From the NCBI GenBank assembly GCA_023935145.1, contig CM043702.1:108410088-108474087 (forward strand): DNA of 64,000 bases, given 5' to 3'. Origin of the DNA: Bretschneidera sinensis (Eukaryota; Streptophyta; Magnoliopsida; Brassicales; Akaniaceae). The position numbers and the translations under genes were made by a program. The notes below the pieces were generated by a model. The model did no database searches. It had not been told where the DNA came from and was given only the letters and a program-made list of their open reading frames with translations. Of the stretch, positions 10,571 through 21,051 are shown piece after piece. Position 1 is the first letter of the stretch, and each line of letters opens with the position of its first letter.

Positions 10571-11500
10571 TTGAGTGGGAGGCCGATTGGGTTTAGAATT
10601 AGAGAAGATGGTACGGTGGTATTGGGACATAGAGTTTGTGTTCCCAATGATGTTGAGATGAGAAATGAGATACTAAGAGAGGCTCATAATTCTATGTATT
10701 CTACGCACCCGGGTAATAATAAGATGTACAGGGGGTTTAGACAGAATTATTGGTGGTCAGGGATGAAGAAGGATGTAGCTGAGTATATTTCTAGATGTTT
10801 GATTTGTCAACAGGTGAAGTATGAGAATAAACATCCAACATGTTTATTACAATCTCTTCCAGTACCTGAATGGCCATGGGAGAATGTAAGTATGGATTTT
10901 TTTTTATGGTTTTCCCCGTACCCAGAGAGGTCATGATGTTGTATGGGTTATAGTGATAGAATTTCTAAGTCTTTGTATTCCTTCCTATTAAGATTACCCG
11001 GAGTCTTGAAAAGTTGGCTAAGTCGTATGCAGAGGAGATTATGAAATTACATGGAGTACCTCTGACAATTGTATCAGATAGAGATTCTAGATTTACTTCT
11101 AGATTTTGGAGGGGTTTTAAAAAAGCTATGGGTACGCAATTGCAATTTAGTACAACTTTTCATCCTCAAACTGATGGGTTGACATAGAGAATCACTAGAA
11201 TACTAGAAGATATGCTTAGAGCAAGTGTATTGAGTTTTTCTGTGAGCTGAGATGCTTATTTACCTTTGACTGAGTTTGCATACAATAATCAGTATTAAAC
11301 TAGTATTGGGAGGACACTATTTAAGACTTTATATTGTAGAAGGTGCAGAACTTTAGTATGTTGGGAAAAAGTTGGAGAAAAAATATATTTGGTCCAAAAA
11401 TGATAGATTTGACCATTGAGAGGATCAAACTGGTTCGAGAAAACCTTAGAGCAGCATAAAACAGATAGAAGGGATATGTTGATAATAGAAGACTACCTCT
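10571..11500 (+). pseudogene. pol: integrase: HHCC finger and DDE core (Tekay)
   Basis: The HHCC zinc finger reads REAHNSMYSTHPG then RCLICQQVK at about 10680-10820. The catalytic residues can be followed across broken frames: VSMDFF near 10890 (first Asp), SDRDSRFTSRFW near 11077 (second Asp), and RITRILEDMLRA near 11190 (Glu). A frame change occurs near 10910, where a T-run lies, and a stop (LT-stop-RI) at about 11186. Integrase would insert the cDNA into chromatin. Confidence 0.8.
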
Positions 11501-11510
11501 TGAGTTTCAG

Positions 11511-11966
11511 GTGGGTGATTGGGTGTTTTTGAAAATATTTCCATGGAAGGGTGTGTTGAGATTTAAAAAGAAAGGAAAGTTGAGTCCGAGATTTGTGGGG
11601 CCATATGAAGTAATTGAAAGAGTTGGACTAGTAGCATACAGATTGGATTTGCCTCCAGAGTTAAAGAAATTACACAATGTGTTTCATGTTTCACTTTTGA
11701 GAAAGTGTTTACATGATGAATCCCATAGTATTCCGAATCAGGCTGTAGAACTTTAGGAAGATTTGACCTTGATGCAATTACCAGTCAGAATTATAGACAT
11801 AAAGGAACAAGTCTTGCATAATAAAGTTATTCTTTTTATTAAAGTATTATGGCAGAACAAAGATGTTGAAGAAATTACATGGGATCATAAGGCAAGAATG
11901 AGGAAAGAGTACCCCCAGCTTTTTCATGAGTTAAATAAGAAAATTTCATGGACAAAATTTTTATAA
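11511..11966 (+). pseudogene. pol: integrase C-terminus and chromodomain-like tail
   Basis: The first part (11511-11756) is the GPY/F module: KGKLSPRFVGPYEVIERVG, then LPPELKKLHNVFHVSLLRK. After a stop the tail at 11763-11966 has PVRIIDIKEQVLHN, IKVLWQNKDVEEITWDH and EYPQLF, matching the chromodomain-type end of chromoviruses, which targets integration to heterochromatin marks (family knowledge). This tail is the basis for assigning the element to the Tekay (Del) lineage rather than to Athila/Tat. Confidence 0.8.
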
Positions 11967-11978
11967 GGTGGGTAGAAT
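11964..11978 (+). other. polypurine tract before the 3' LTR
   Basis: AAGGTGGGTAGAAT lies directly upstream of the TG that starts the 3' LTR at 11979. Position and composition fit a plus-strand primer. Confidence 0.6.
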
Positions 11979-12380
11979 TGTAATACCCTTGTTCCTTAAG
12001 TAAGGGTAAAGAAGTAATTTAATAAATATTACATGGAATTAAATAGTATATACATGAAAGATTTACTATTCAATAAAATAATTCTTTTGACAAAAACAAA
12101 GGCAGGACCAACACCTAGACATCTAGGTGTTGGTTGCCTAACATGCATACTTGCATGTTAGATAATTAGGGTATGTATATGAAGAATAATAGAATGGTTT
12201 TGAATATAAAACAAAAGTATTAAGCTTTGGTTAATCTATTAAAATTTAGCTTCTCTCTTTTAAATTGCTCTTTTTCTTTAAACACACGGGGACTCAAAGA
12301 AACGTTGAAAGATTGAAATTTTGAAGAAGTTTATGGGAAAATTTTAAAGAGATTCGAGGGAAGTTTTAAGAAAAACAAAA
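11979..12380 (+). repeat. 3' LTR of the Tekay element, truncated
   Basis: It starts TGTAATACCCTTG and parallels 6264-6711 almost block by block, including the inverted motif around ACACCTAGACATCTAGGTGT and TGCATACTTGCATG. It stops at AAGAAAAACAAAA (12380), where unrelated minus-strand Tat gag sequence begins. Compared with the 5' LTR it also lacks the ~45-bp segment after TTTTGACAAA. Confidence 0.75.
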
Positions 12381-14316
12381 TATCTATTGAACTCCCATTA
12401 TTAACCAGGATTCGCTCCATGTTGTAATTTGAAATAACTAGAGTGACGACTATGGCGTCATCGTGGGGCGTTTGCAACCCTTCTAAGTCATCATCAGTAA
12501 AAATAAATCACCTGACCAGACTTAACCCTCTTAAGGGATCCGCAAAAGGAAGTTACTGATCGAGCATAAGCTTTCTTGGCTTGCAGTGATTGTCCCCTAG
12601 CTACTGGTCCTCCAAAGATCGTTTTGATTGTGTTGGTTACTATAGTAGTGTTGTCTCTACTATTTTGACGATGCTTGTCATCTTGACCATTTCTCCTCGG
12701 AATCTACCTAGGACTCCGTCTAAGGGTCCACTCAGAGCTTTACTTAGTTGTGCACTCAAAACTTTGCCTGAATGCACGTCCAAGACTCCGTCTTAGTCGA
12801 TCTTCATCACCACCAAACGGTCGGGGCCCAATGGATTCATTCAACTATCCTTGGCAGATAAAAGATTTAATCTGGATTTTCAATGCATGGCACTCTTCGG
12901 TGTCATGCCCATGATCTCAGTGGAAGTGGCACAATCTGGGTTTGTTTTTGTTTTTACTAGTGTATAGAGGCTTTGAGGTCTAGCAGAGGAAATCACGGTC
13001 ACTGACATTCGTCAATGTATTTGTCTTGGGTGCATTAAGAGGAGTGTAACTGTTGAACATGCGAGTTGTCTTCACACTACCCTTTTGGTGGAGTTTCTTT
13101 TGTGGGTTGTCTTTCGACTCGACAATTTTCTTCTTTCAATTCTCCCTTCTTTTTTCTCTTTCTTTTCCAGAATGCCTGATCCTTTTTAGCAAGTATGTAC
13201 TCCTCAGCTCGGGTGAGAATTTCATTTATATCCTTGGCTAGGTGCCTAGTGAGTTTGGAGCTGAAGGTCCTTGACCTGAGTCTGTTCTTGAAGGAAAGCA
13301 TCTGGACCATGGGATCGAGGTTGGGAAATTCCTATGCTATGGTGTTGAATCTCGACATATACTCCTAAAGCCTCTCTCATTTGTGCTAAATGATGCTAAA
13401 AAAAGCTTTCTGAGGTCTTTCGTATTCCTTTGCTACTAAGAAAGTGTTTAGCGAAGGTGAGATTGAGATCTTTGAAAGAATTAATGCTCTCTGGTTTGAG
13501 GTGAGAATATCATTGCTGGCAGCTTTCTCGAGTGTCAAGGGAAAGGCTCGATACAGGACTGCATCTGGGTGACGATGCAACAAATGGTTGTTTTGTAATT
13601 CTAGATGTGGTCAGTAGGGCCTGTGGTGCCATCATATGCCTTGATGATAGGAATTCTGAAGTGTTCAGAGAGAGGAGCATCAAGGATATCTAGTGTAAAG
13701 GGAGGATCTTAGGATTTGAGCTCGTCCAGGATGTTAGTACCTCTTCCTTTGAAGGCTTCACTTATTCTTCTATCCATCTCCTCAAGCTTCATATCCAAGT
13801 CAGTGTAATTTTTGGAGACGAAATAACCTTAGGATTTCCCTTCATGGTTTGGGGTAGACCCTATAGTGGATTTGGTGTGCGCTTGGAGGCTAGAGTTCTA
13901 GTGCCTCATTGGTCGAGGGCTTTGCTAAGATGATTAGAGCTGAGGGGGAGAAGCTTGTCCCCAAAGTTTAGCGGCTAAGTCTGCCACTAGCTAAATGAGT
14001 TCCATAAATTATCCCTATGACTGGAGCATCTAGATTCTATTGTACCAAGGCTTCCAGATTACCTTGGGCCTCGTTAATTGGTAGGTTAGCTTGGGAATAC
14101 TAGGTTGGCTAGGACTGTCCATCCAATGAATAACTAGGGTATTGATCGAAAGTGATATATTCTTGGATAGTTAGGAGTTCAAAACCAATGCGTTAATCGC
14201 GACTACTGGCTTGGGTGGTGGCCATGGTGGAAGTAGTGGTGGTGTTTTTGGTAGAGTTCTTAGGTGGTATCTTGACAAATGAGTTTTCTTTCTAAAGATT
14301 TCCTCCAGATGACGCC
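12381..14316 (-). pseudogene. gag: Tat-lineage Ty3/gypsy gag and leader, heavily decayed
   Basis: Read on the minus strand, the leader with a degenerate PBS (GGCGTCATCTGGAGGAAATC at 14297-14316; family form TTGGCGCCGTCTGTGGGAA) is followed by the gag start near 14225. Recognisable pieces are DAVLYRAFPLTLEKAA (about 13520-13570), the stretch FSSKLTRHLAKDINEILTRA (13190-13290) and a Tat-type knuckle, CHFH then DHGHDTEECHAL, at about 12885-12931. There are many stops and frame changes. The segment ends in a block resembling the post-knuckle sequence (RGYL-like, FIGPRPFGG). No pol follows because it is truncated by the Tekay LTR at 12380. Confidence 0.6.
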
Positions 14317-15230
14317 TGTTGAGTAGATCAAGAGAGGGTGAATTGAATCTATAAAATTCAACCGTGATTAGCAAAAATCAATTAATAAGGAACAATTAGA
14401 TGCAATAAAAAGGATAGAGATAATGAAAAGAGAAAAAACAAGGGACAAGGAATTTATAGTGGTTCGGCGATGAGCCTACATCCACTTCTTCAGTAGCCTT
14501 CCGGTCTACTGAGTTTCACTAGAATCACCAAATCACCAAATACACTTGCTTGAGTTTTCATGTACTAAGCTGACTTTTACACTGACTACTCTCAGACTCG
14601 ATCTCTCAATTTTTCTCACAACTCTCAACATAGACTAATCTCTCAATAAGAAACAGATTACAATAAACACTTTTTGCTAGTTCTCTTTGTATATTTTCTA
14701 CACAAATGAAACAACAATTTATAAGCTCCATCAAAGTCTTCAGAAAAGGAAATCTGAAATTTTCACCTCTGATAGCCTTTGAAATCTCTAGAAAATTTGC
14801 TCTTCAAAATCTCCTTTGATTGTGTCTTGATGCCTTTTATAACTTATCTGACTATTGTGTAACGAACTTCTTCGGTCGACTAAAAATTAAGTAGGCTGGG
14901 CCTTCTCTTTAGTGGTCGACTGGCTCTGTTGGTAGTCAACTCACTGGTCGACTAGTTCCTCTGCTGGTGGTCAATTGGTTCCTCTGCTGGTCGACTGGTT
15001 CCTCTGACGTGTCTGTAACTTTTGTCCTTTACTTCCTTGGATTCTGCACTAACTTTCCAAATACATAATCTAAATCTACCAAAAATATATTTGAGTTTGT
15101 AATTGAAGTATATGTCCTTAATAGAATTTATTTTAATAACCTACACACTTAGATAAATTCATCGATAAATAACACAAGGTTTTGCTATATCAAAACATAC
15201 CAAGAGATGTAAACATAAAATATCCTAACA
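14317..15230 (-). repeat. 3' LTR of the minus-strand copia fragment
   Basis: On the plus strand it begins TGTTGAGTAGATC and ends ATATCCTAACA, giving TG...CA in element sense and a length of 914 bp. The copia-typical U5 phrase is AATTCACCCTCTCTTGATC (reverse complement near 14327-14345), and the R-region phrase GTGGTTCGGCGATGAGCC is at 14460-14477. The U3 part holds four GTCGAC motifs between 14875 and 15000. Confidence 0.75.
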
Positions 15231-15244
15231 ATCTCCACCTTTTT
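15231..15244 (-). other. polypurine tract of the copia fragment
   Basis: The minus strand reads AAAAAGGTGGAGAT immediately before the LTR start (TGTTAGGATATT), a classic copia arrangement. Confidence 0.75.
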
Positions 15245-15510
15245 GATATAGACAAAACAAAAAATAAAAACATGTGCATCATAATAAAAGCAATTGGAAA
15301 CAGAAATATCTAGACTATGAAGTATAACATATTTCTCCCTTTTTTTGTCTAAAAAAAAAATTTAAAGTGATAAGAAGCTCCCCCTTAACACGTGGAAACA
15401 AGAATTGGCATTAAATAATCATAAAATTTTAAGCATAACTAATATGATACCCAAATAGAAACAATAGAAAATAAAGTCCAGTAGTTTGAACAACATAAGA
15501 CCAAGAGAAA

Positions 15511-15732
15511 CTAAGGAACACCATCTGAAGCATAAGGGTCAATTAGGGCAACAAGGGGCTCAGGAAAACCTGACCAATCTGAAAACCTATCAAACACGTT
15601 TGTAGAGTGAATCTCATCCATCATGGCACCAAAGCTAGTACGAGTATCTTCCTCCAAAGTATCAAGGCGAGAGTTCACCCGATACAACTCGTTTAAAATT
15701 TGGTAGAGCCGGAGGTCTAGAGAGGAGGACAA
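15511..15732 (-). CDS. downstream part of the extra copia ORF, unknown function
   Basis: A 73-codon open frame (MSSSLDLRLYQILNELYR, then VNSRLDTLEEDTRTSF). It has a short heptad-like region that could form a coiled coil. It lies between the plant-transposon-like domain and the polypurine tract, in the same sense, and is probably the C-terminal end of that protein. Flanking stops make expression unlikely. I do not recognise it as a named protein. Confidence 0.35.
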   Translation of the reverse strand: MSSSLDLRLYQILNELYRVNSRLDTLEEDTRTSFGAMMDEIHSTNVFDRFSDWSGFPEPLVALIDPYASDGVP

Positions 15733-16490
15733 GGATGATGAGTTGCACCACGACGCCGGGACATGCGGGTCTCTTGTGCTTGACTGGTACAGAGCTTGGT
15801 TGTAGTGTCATAATGAAACCCCATAAGATTGATCACCTTTTTGCCATACTAGTTCGGTTCAAAAAGCTGAGCGCAGGTTTCACCACAAACGCTGATATGA
15901 AAATGATAGAATATTTTTGTCAAAAAAGTGGCATAGCACAAATGTAAATGTCCTTCACCTGCAATGATATGATGAATGTGCTGAAAAATGATGAACGATA
16001 GATTGGTTGGGATTCGTTTGACTAGGAGCTATGTGATAAGAATGTTAGCATGAGAAAGAAAATTCCTGGGGACAGTGCGAGGTACAATCGCATAACCCAA
16101 TAGACGGCTTAGAAGACAATTGATAGGAGTAAGAATATGACTAACAATCAATGAGAGATTTGAGAGATCTTTAGGACCAGAGAGAAGCTTGATAGCACCA
16201 TCAACTGAAAAATCGAGAATGTTGGGATAGAACCTGTTGACCAAAAAATATTATTCTCCACCAGAGCGAACTCCCAAAATATTTGCGAGTAGTTCAAAAG
16301 AAACATGATAGTCTTGCCTATTCATTGTGAATTTGAGTTCATCTGTTGATACGAACTTGACAATTGCAAAGAACACTTTGATCATATTGGGAAAGAAAGG
16401 TAAGTTGATGGAAAAATTAGAGGTCCAACCTTGATGATAAAAAAAAGGGCAGATGGGGAGATTCACTGAGTTAAAATAGTCAAAATCCAC
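15733..16490 (-). pseudogene. extra ORF after copia pol, resembling the 'putative plant transposon protein' domain
   Basis: A minus-strand frame from 16490 is interrupted by TAA at 16253-16251 and continues in the same frame to TAG at 16031-16029. It carries VKFVSTDELKFTMNRQDYHV, SFELLANILGV, YPNILDFSVDGAIKLLSG and NCLLSRLLGYAIVPRT. This pattern resembles the plant transposon protein domain (PF20167-like) found in many plant genomes; I assign it from memory, without a search. It is in the same sense as pol and lies between RNase H and the 3' LTR, so it may be a captured accessory gene of this copia lineage. The function is unknown. Confidence 0.5.
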
Positions 16491-17015
16491 AAGTTTGGAG
16501 GGAGTGATATTTATTTTGGAAAGTTTTTGAAAATTTTCTCACTGGGTGTAGTCATGGTAGTAGAAGAACTGAGTGTAGAGAGAAAGATGGCACACATTAT
16601 AAAAGGGTGGTAGTCGAGGTGATGAATGAGGCGGTTGTGAGGCTAGAAGAGATGAGGGAGGAGACTAAACGATATTTAGAGGGTTTTGTCGGTAGCGACG
16701 ACTGATGGGAACGTCATCATCAGAGCCGAACTAATGGTAGGAGGAAGAGCCACGACGATCTACGGAGGAGTGGTGGAGAGAAAGTTTGAGGTAGTGAGAG
16801 AGGACGAAACCCTAATGGAAAGAGAAATAGTGTTAAATGTCGAATACGACAAAAACATGAAGGATGACGTATGTAAATAGGCAAATGACCCCACTAGTCG
16901 GCTACTTAGTCGACAGCCTGAGGGACTAGGTGACTGCCTGAGGGACTAGTTGACTACTTAGTTGACTTCTTGAGACCTTACTAGTTCACAAAGCAATTGA
17001 TAAGCTTGAAAAAAT
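16491..17015 (-). other. noncoding spacer between RNase H and the extra ORF
   Basis: No convincing frame. It contains several GTCGAC-like and GACTAGTTGACT phrases (16885-16975). Otherwise I see nothing. Confidence 0.4.
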
Positions 17016-17240
17016 TCACTTGAGATTACACATTCCAAGAACTAAACGTAGATGAACAAAGGTATCTTCACAAAGTGGTTTTGTGAAAATATTTGCTAAT
17101 CGGTGTCCAATGTCTACAAAATTTACGATAACAATCCCCATTCTCGACATGATCGTGAATGAAATGGTGCCTAATTTATATGTGTTTAGCCTTAGAGTGA
17201 TGAACAAGATTTTTTGTTAAATAGATAGTGCCAGTGTTAT
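17016..17240 (-). pseudogene. pol: RNase H C-terminus of the copia fragment
   Basis: The frame contains NFVDIGHRLANIFTKPLCED and ends LRLVLGMCNLK, the well-known copia pol end pattern (…ADIFTKPL…LGM…). Upstream sequence resembles the H-x-D-x-R-x-H-F region but is degraded. This fixes the orientation and identity of the element. Confidence 0.75.
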
Positions 17241-17294
17241 CATAATAAATAAGGATCTTAAAAAATTCAAATCTATAGTCTAGGAGTTGTTGTT

Positions 17295-17994
17295 TGATAA
17301 GTGTAATTTTTACATGTTTTTTATTACTCTTTTACTTATTAAAATTGTTAACTTTCCTTTATTTCTTTTGATTTTATTTTATTTTCTAGTGTTTGAAGGA
17401 ATGAGAAGGTTTATTGAAAAAGAAGATTGATTCCTGAAAAGCCGACTAACATTGGCACGGGTCAAGCAGCCAAGAAGATTAACGGACTAGACCAAGACAG
17501 GTAGCGGGATGAGCCAAGCAAGCCTTGCACAAACGGGCTAGCATTGTAGGATGAAAGTGGCCCATGTTGATGACCCAATCTAGTGTGCAGATTGACCAAG
17601 TCAATCAACATGTGCAAAAGGTGGATAACTTTTAGTGGGTGGTTAGTTGATGAGTGGATAAGATCAAAGAGTCATGATCAGATGGTGCTCCTAAAACCTA
17701 GCAGTTGGGGTTATCAGCTGGTGGCTATAAATAACCAAGGCATTTTCATTCATTGAGGGATTCAAGGGGGAGATCTCAAGGAAGAGTGAGAGCAAAAGTT
17801 AGAAGAGAATGAAGGCGATTGCCAAGTCTCAATGGAGAGAGATCTTCCACAATGTTGAATGCTTTATCAACTTATTTCAAGTAAAAGAGTTTTATTCTCT
17901 TCTCTTTAGTTTTCTTTTGATGCATTCTAATAAGAACATGGTTGATTTCAGATTTATTATGAACTTATTTTATTATTCTAGGGCTTTGATGTAG
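17295..17994 (+). repeat. LTR 5' fragment, Athila/Tat-like
   Basis: It starts TGATAAGTGTAATTTTTAC, the characteristic start of many plant Tat/Athila LTRs, and has a TATA box, GGCTATAAATAACC, at 17723-17736. It ends abruptly at 17994, where an opposite-orientation LTR begins. No PBS or second LTR is visible. Confidence 0.55.
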
Positions 17995-18765
17995 TGTTGT
18001 GAGTTTTAAATTACTCGTAAGTGCACGAGTCGTTTGCAATATAGTGTTGTGCAAGTGCGAGGTCGAATCCACAAGGAATTGCGTTGTGAAAATATATTTT
18101 TATCTAAACTAACCCTATTTTAATTTAGTTCCGAATTTTGGATTGTATCTTGCAAAGAAATATAAACTAAACTAAATTGATTTAAAAACAACTGATAAAA
18201 ACACTAAGGTTTTCTGAATCCACCCCACCAAAGTAAAGAATATATCTTCATGTTCTATATAAAAATAATCTATCAAATTATTCCATGAATCCACCATTAT
18301 ACAAATCACGGGGAATACCTAAACTAAACCAAAACCATCCAACGTATCCGTTTAATTCACAAATCACAATGGATATCCAATCTAATTTGATTGATCTGCC
18401 GTTTCCGACAGATGAAACACAAGGAATATCCAATTTAACAATTTGAAAACAATCAATCATAAGAGTTTACTCAAACAATTGAAATAGAACATTTATACTA
18501 AAAATATCAGAATTGTACAAACATATCTGAAAATATAATGTTAAACAATGGCGAGGCTTCATCTTCAACCTTAGATGAAGATTTTAGCCTTGCATAATTA
18601 TGAACATAATTTTCAAAATTACAGTTCTAAACATTTAAACTTTAAAACTTAAAATATATTAAAACTAACAATACATGGATAGAGAGATTTCACTCACAGT
18701 TTTCGTGCGGCGCTTCCCCTCTTGGTAGTAAAGCCTTCGAAATCCACCAGAATGCTAGCAGATGT
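17995..18765 (-). repeat. partial Athila-like LTR (R-U5 half), minus strand
   Basis: This is the reverse complement of the 3' half of the LTR at 27239-28644. It starts TGTTGTGAGTTTTAAATTAC (element-sense LTR end), passes the GAGGCTTCATCTTCAACC block and breaks off at CCAGAATGCTAGCAGATGTC (18765). The U3 half is absent. Confidence 0.8.
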
Positions 18766-19788
18766 CTTTCAGATATGCAGGTATTATATCATACAACTTA
18801 CATAAATAGACATATGTATATATATACGCAACTATATAAGTATATTTTTATTTCTAATTTCATATTTAATTTAAAGAATGGCTTTAATTACTAGTATCGT
18901 CATCTCCTTATAAGTATTTAACTTATTATTTTTGTTTTAAGTTATTATCTTTACTAGGAGTAAGGTGTCACTCACCCTGAAATCGTGAATCAGCTCTTTT
19001 CCCTTAGGACGCTACTCAAGTTCGCCTAAAGAATACATCGTTTATAATCAACCAACGAGATGTTTTGAAACACATATCAATTACTCAAGTCAAGGACTAA
19101 GAAACCAAAGTCATCAAATTATTTCATCACATTATCCTTAAGGACTTATGTTTGAAAGAAGTAAGAGAAGTTGTTGTAAAACTCTAAAAATAGGGCTCTA
19201 TAGTCGATTCCCTTCTTGCACAGTCGACTATGAAAGTCCTAAAAGGTTTTCATAGCCAACTGTCTGACTTCACAATCAACTGTGGGAATCTTAAGGAGAA
19301 AGCATACTTGGCTATCTAATCCCACAATTAACTGTGCTAAGGACCTAAAGCCTTTGACCATTTCACAGTCGACTGTCCAATCGTGACAGTCCACTAACTT
19401 GAAGCCCAAAATTTGCACAAAAAACCTATTTTTTTTTTCATTTACAAAACCCTTTGATCCTTCAAAAAACTTCAAACCCTTTTAAAACTAAGATTTCTTC
19501 AGCTTTAAGTCAAGATATAACATTACCTATAGCAAAAATCTCAAGTTAAACTCCTCAAATCATCAAACCTACCTAAAAACCCATTTTTGAAACCTAACTT
19601 GTTTTCCTCCAATTTTTTCACAAAAGCTCTTGAAAACTCAAGAAATTGAAACTCAATTTCATATATTTAAGTTGGAAGAACAAGAAAATATGAAAGGAAA
19701 ACCTTTTTCTTGAAATCTCTTCTCCAAACTTTTCCTCGAAGGATTTACACTTTAATGAAACCTTGAACTAAAAATGTAAAACATCAAA
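18766..19788 (-). repeat. left inverted arm, LTR-like, part 1 (transcribed strand minus)
   Basis: AT-rich, noncoding. On the minus strand the block 19788-19190 parallels the plus strand at about 33880-34310: both contain AAAGGGTTTGAAGTTTT followed by GAAGGAT, and then CAGTCGACTGT-type motifs. It continues beyond the Tork insertion at 25904. At about 18960-18985 the minus strand has GGGTGAGTGACACC, a splice-donor-like leader motif. 18766-18955 shows nothing recognisable apart from AT-rich runs. Confidence 0.5.
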
Positions 19789-19793
19789 CTTAA
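19789..19793. other. target site duplication CTTAA (left) of Tork copy 1
   Basis: CTTAA precedes the LTR start and is repeated at 25899-25903 directly after the LTR end, proving insertion as one unit. Confidence 0.9.
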
Positions 19794-20813
19794 TGTTGGT
19801 ATTTATCTAAGGTTTAAACATGTCTAAAAATGGTTCAAATATGGTTAAAGTCTAAAGCAAGGTTGGAATATTAAAACACAACAAGTTAAAGGACTGCACA
19901 TAAGTGTGTGCATCACTTTGGAGCAAGGTAAAGGTAGGCACACTAGTGTGTGCGCTTCAGCACACAATCTGGAAAAGGAGTGCGCACTGCTGTGTGAAGG
20001 GCAGCATCAGTGTGTGCTGTGCCCCTCCCTCACCAGCACCATGCCGCCCAGTAAGAGAGGTGCTGGAAGAAGGCTAGCATTGCACTGCTCCTCCACCAGC
20101 GCTGCACCACCCAAAAAGTGTGCAAAGGGACTCTGCCCAGAGCCGCACCGCCCCCTGTTCAGCGCCTAGGCGCTAGGCAAACTGAAGCACACTTAGACAG
20201 CTTGCTTGAACCTCCTCTTAGGTGTATGGATGCAAGGTTAAAATGCACAGCACCACTTAGGATTGATGGAGGGCCATGGTTAAGTGGTCATCAAGATCTA
20301 AGGGTGAGGATTGACTCTCAAGAATGGGCAAGAAGTTAGTGCACTATATAAAGGGTCACCTAGCTTCATTCTCATCATGAATTACATTGTGACATTTTTT
20401 GAGATCAATTGTAAAGAGTGACATACAAGAGAGAATTGTGTAAGAGTGCAAAGACACAAACACAAGGGACTCGTTGTAGTGGGGCTGGTTGTAAAGAGAG
20501 AGGAGTCTAGATTAGATAGAGAGCATTGTTAGTTCTTATCTTCTTCCTTTCTTCTCTTCTTGGTTTCTTAAAGAACTTGAGGTTTCTTGGAGAAGGTTGC
20601 CAGAACTGTAAAGAACCATTGATTTAGTGCAGAGAGTTCTGAGGAACTCACGGGGACGTAGGCACATTGTCGAACCTCGATAACAAATTGCTTGTCTTCT
20701 TTCTTTCTTTGATTTTTTGTTCCTGTTTTCAATTCCAAATCTTTACAAGTCATTCTAGACTTGAGTGTTTAGAAGATCACCACCTGTGCATCTTGCCAAG
20801 GTGATTTCCAATA
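19794..20813 (+). repeat. 5' LTR of Tork copy 1
   Basis: It starts TGTTGGTATTTATC and ends GATTTCCAATA (the sister LTR ends CCAACA). A TATA box, CACTATATAAAGGG, lies at 20341-20354. A GC-rich patch at about 19960-20170 stands out in this AT-rich window. U5 carries the TTTCTTGGAGAAGGTTGC and GAACTCACGGGGACGTAG blocks that all four Tork LTRs share. Confidence 0.9.
20341..20354 (+). promoter_or_regulatory. TATA box of Tork copy 1 5' LTR
   Basis: CACTATATAAAGGG matches a plant TATA box and lies between the GC-rich U3 patch and the R region. The same box appears in the 3' LTR in weakened form (CACTGTATAAAGGG, 25424-25437). Confidence 0.6.
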
Positions 20814-20814
20814 G

Positions 20815-20826
20815 TGGTATCAGAGC
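20815..20826 (+). other. primer binding site, tRNA-iMet
   Basis: TGGTATCAGAGC, an exact copia PBS, one base after the 5' LTR. Confidence 0.9.
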
Positions 20827-21051
20827 TTGCACAGCTGGGTATCAGAGCAAGAACAAGAAGGTGACAGAGCCAAGACTCCAAGAATCAAAGATCAACTTCT
20901 TGGGTGATTCAAGAACGGTGTAAAGATCAAGATCTGATAATGTTCTTGAGGGTGATTCAAGAATGGTGTTAAGATCCATCTTCGATCGTGTTCTTGAGGT
21001 TGAAGAAAGCATTTATGGGTATTGCATAAATCTGGGATCTTGTCCGCAAAG

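Larger units (their letters stand above)
6264..12380 (+). mobile_element. Tekay-type chromovirus (Ty3/gypsy), both ends damaged
   Basis: LTRs beginning TGTAATACCC at 6264 and 11979 flank a gag-protease-RT-RNase H-integrase-chromodomain order. The 5' LTR is fused directly to mid-gag near 7685-7690, so the LTR end, PBS, leader and gag N-terminus are gone. The 3' LTR stops after about 400 bp at 12380. A full-length relative of this LTR is the solo LTR at 60552-62562. The whole coding region is riddled with stops and frameshifts. Confidence 0.85.
14317..17294 (-). mobile_element. Ty1/copia element, 3' part with an extra ORF
   Basis: On the minus strand the order is the RNase H tail (17240-17016), a ~1.5-kb region with an additional ORF (about 16490-15511), a polypurine tract and an LTR (15230-14317). 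The 5' part (LTR, gag, most of pol) is missing beyond 17294, where another LTR begins. The target duplication cannot be tested. Confidence 0.7.

Noticed and set aside
16686..16880. Plus-strand open frame (MSVATTDGNVIIRAELMVGG...)
   Set aside because: It lies antisense to the copia fragment, with no recognisable domain; chance frame.
19906..20339. Open frames in the Tork LTR (Cys/Pro/Ala-rich)
   Set aside because: They fall in the GC-rich LTR patch and recur in the other LTRs only because the LTR does.
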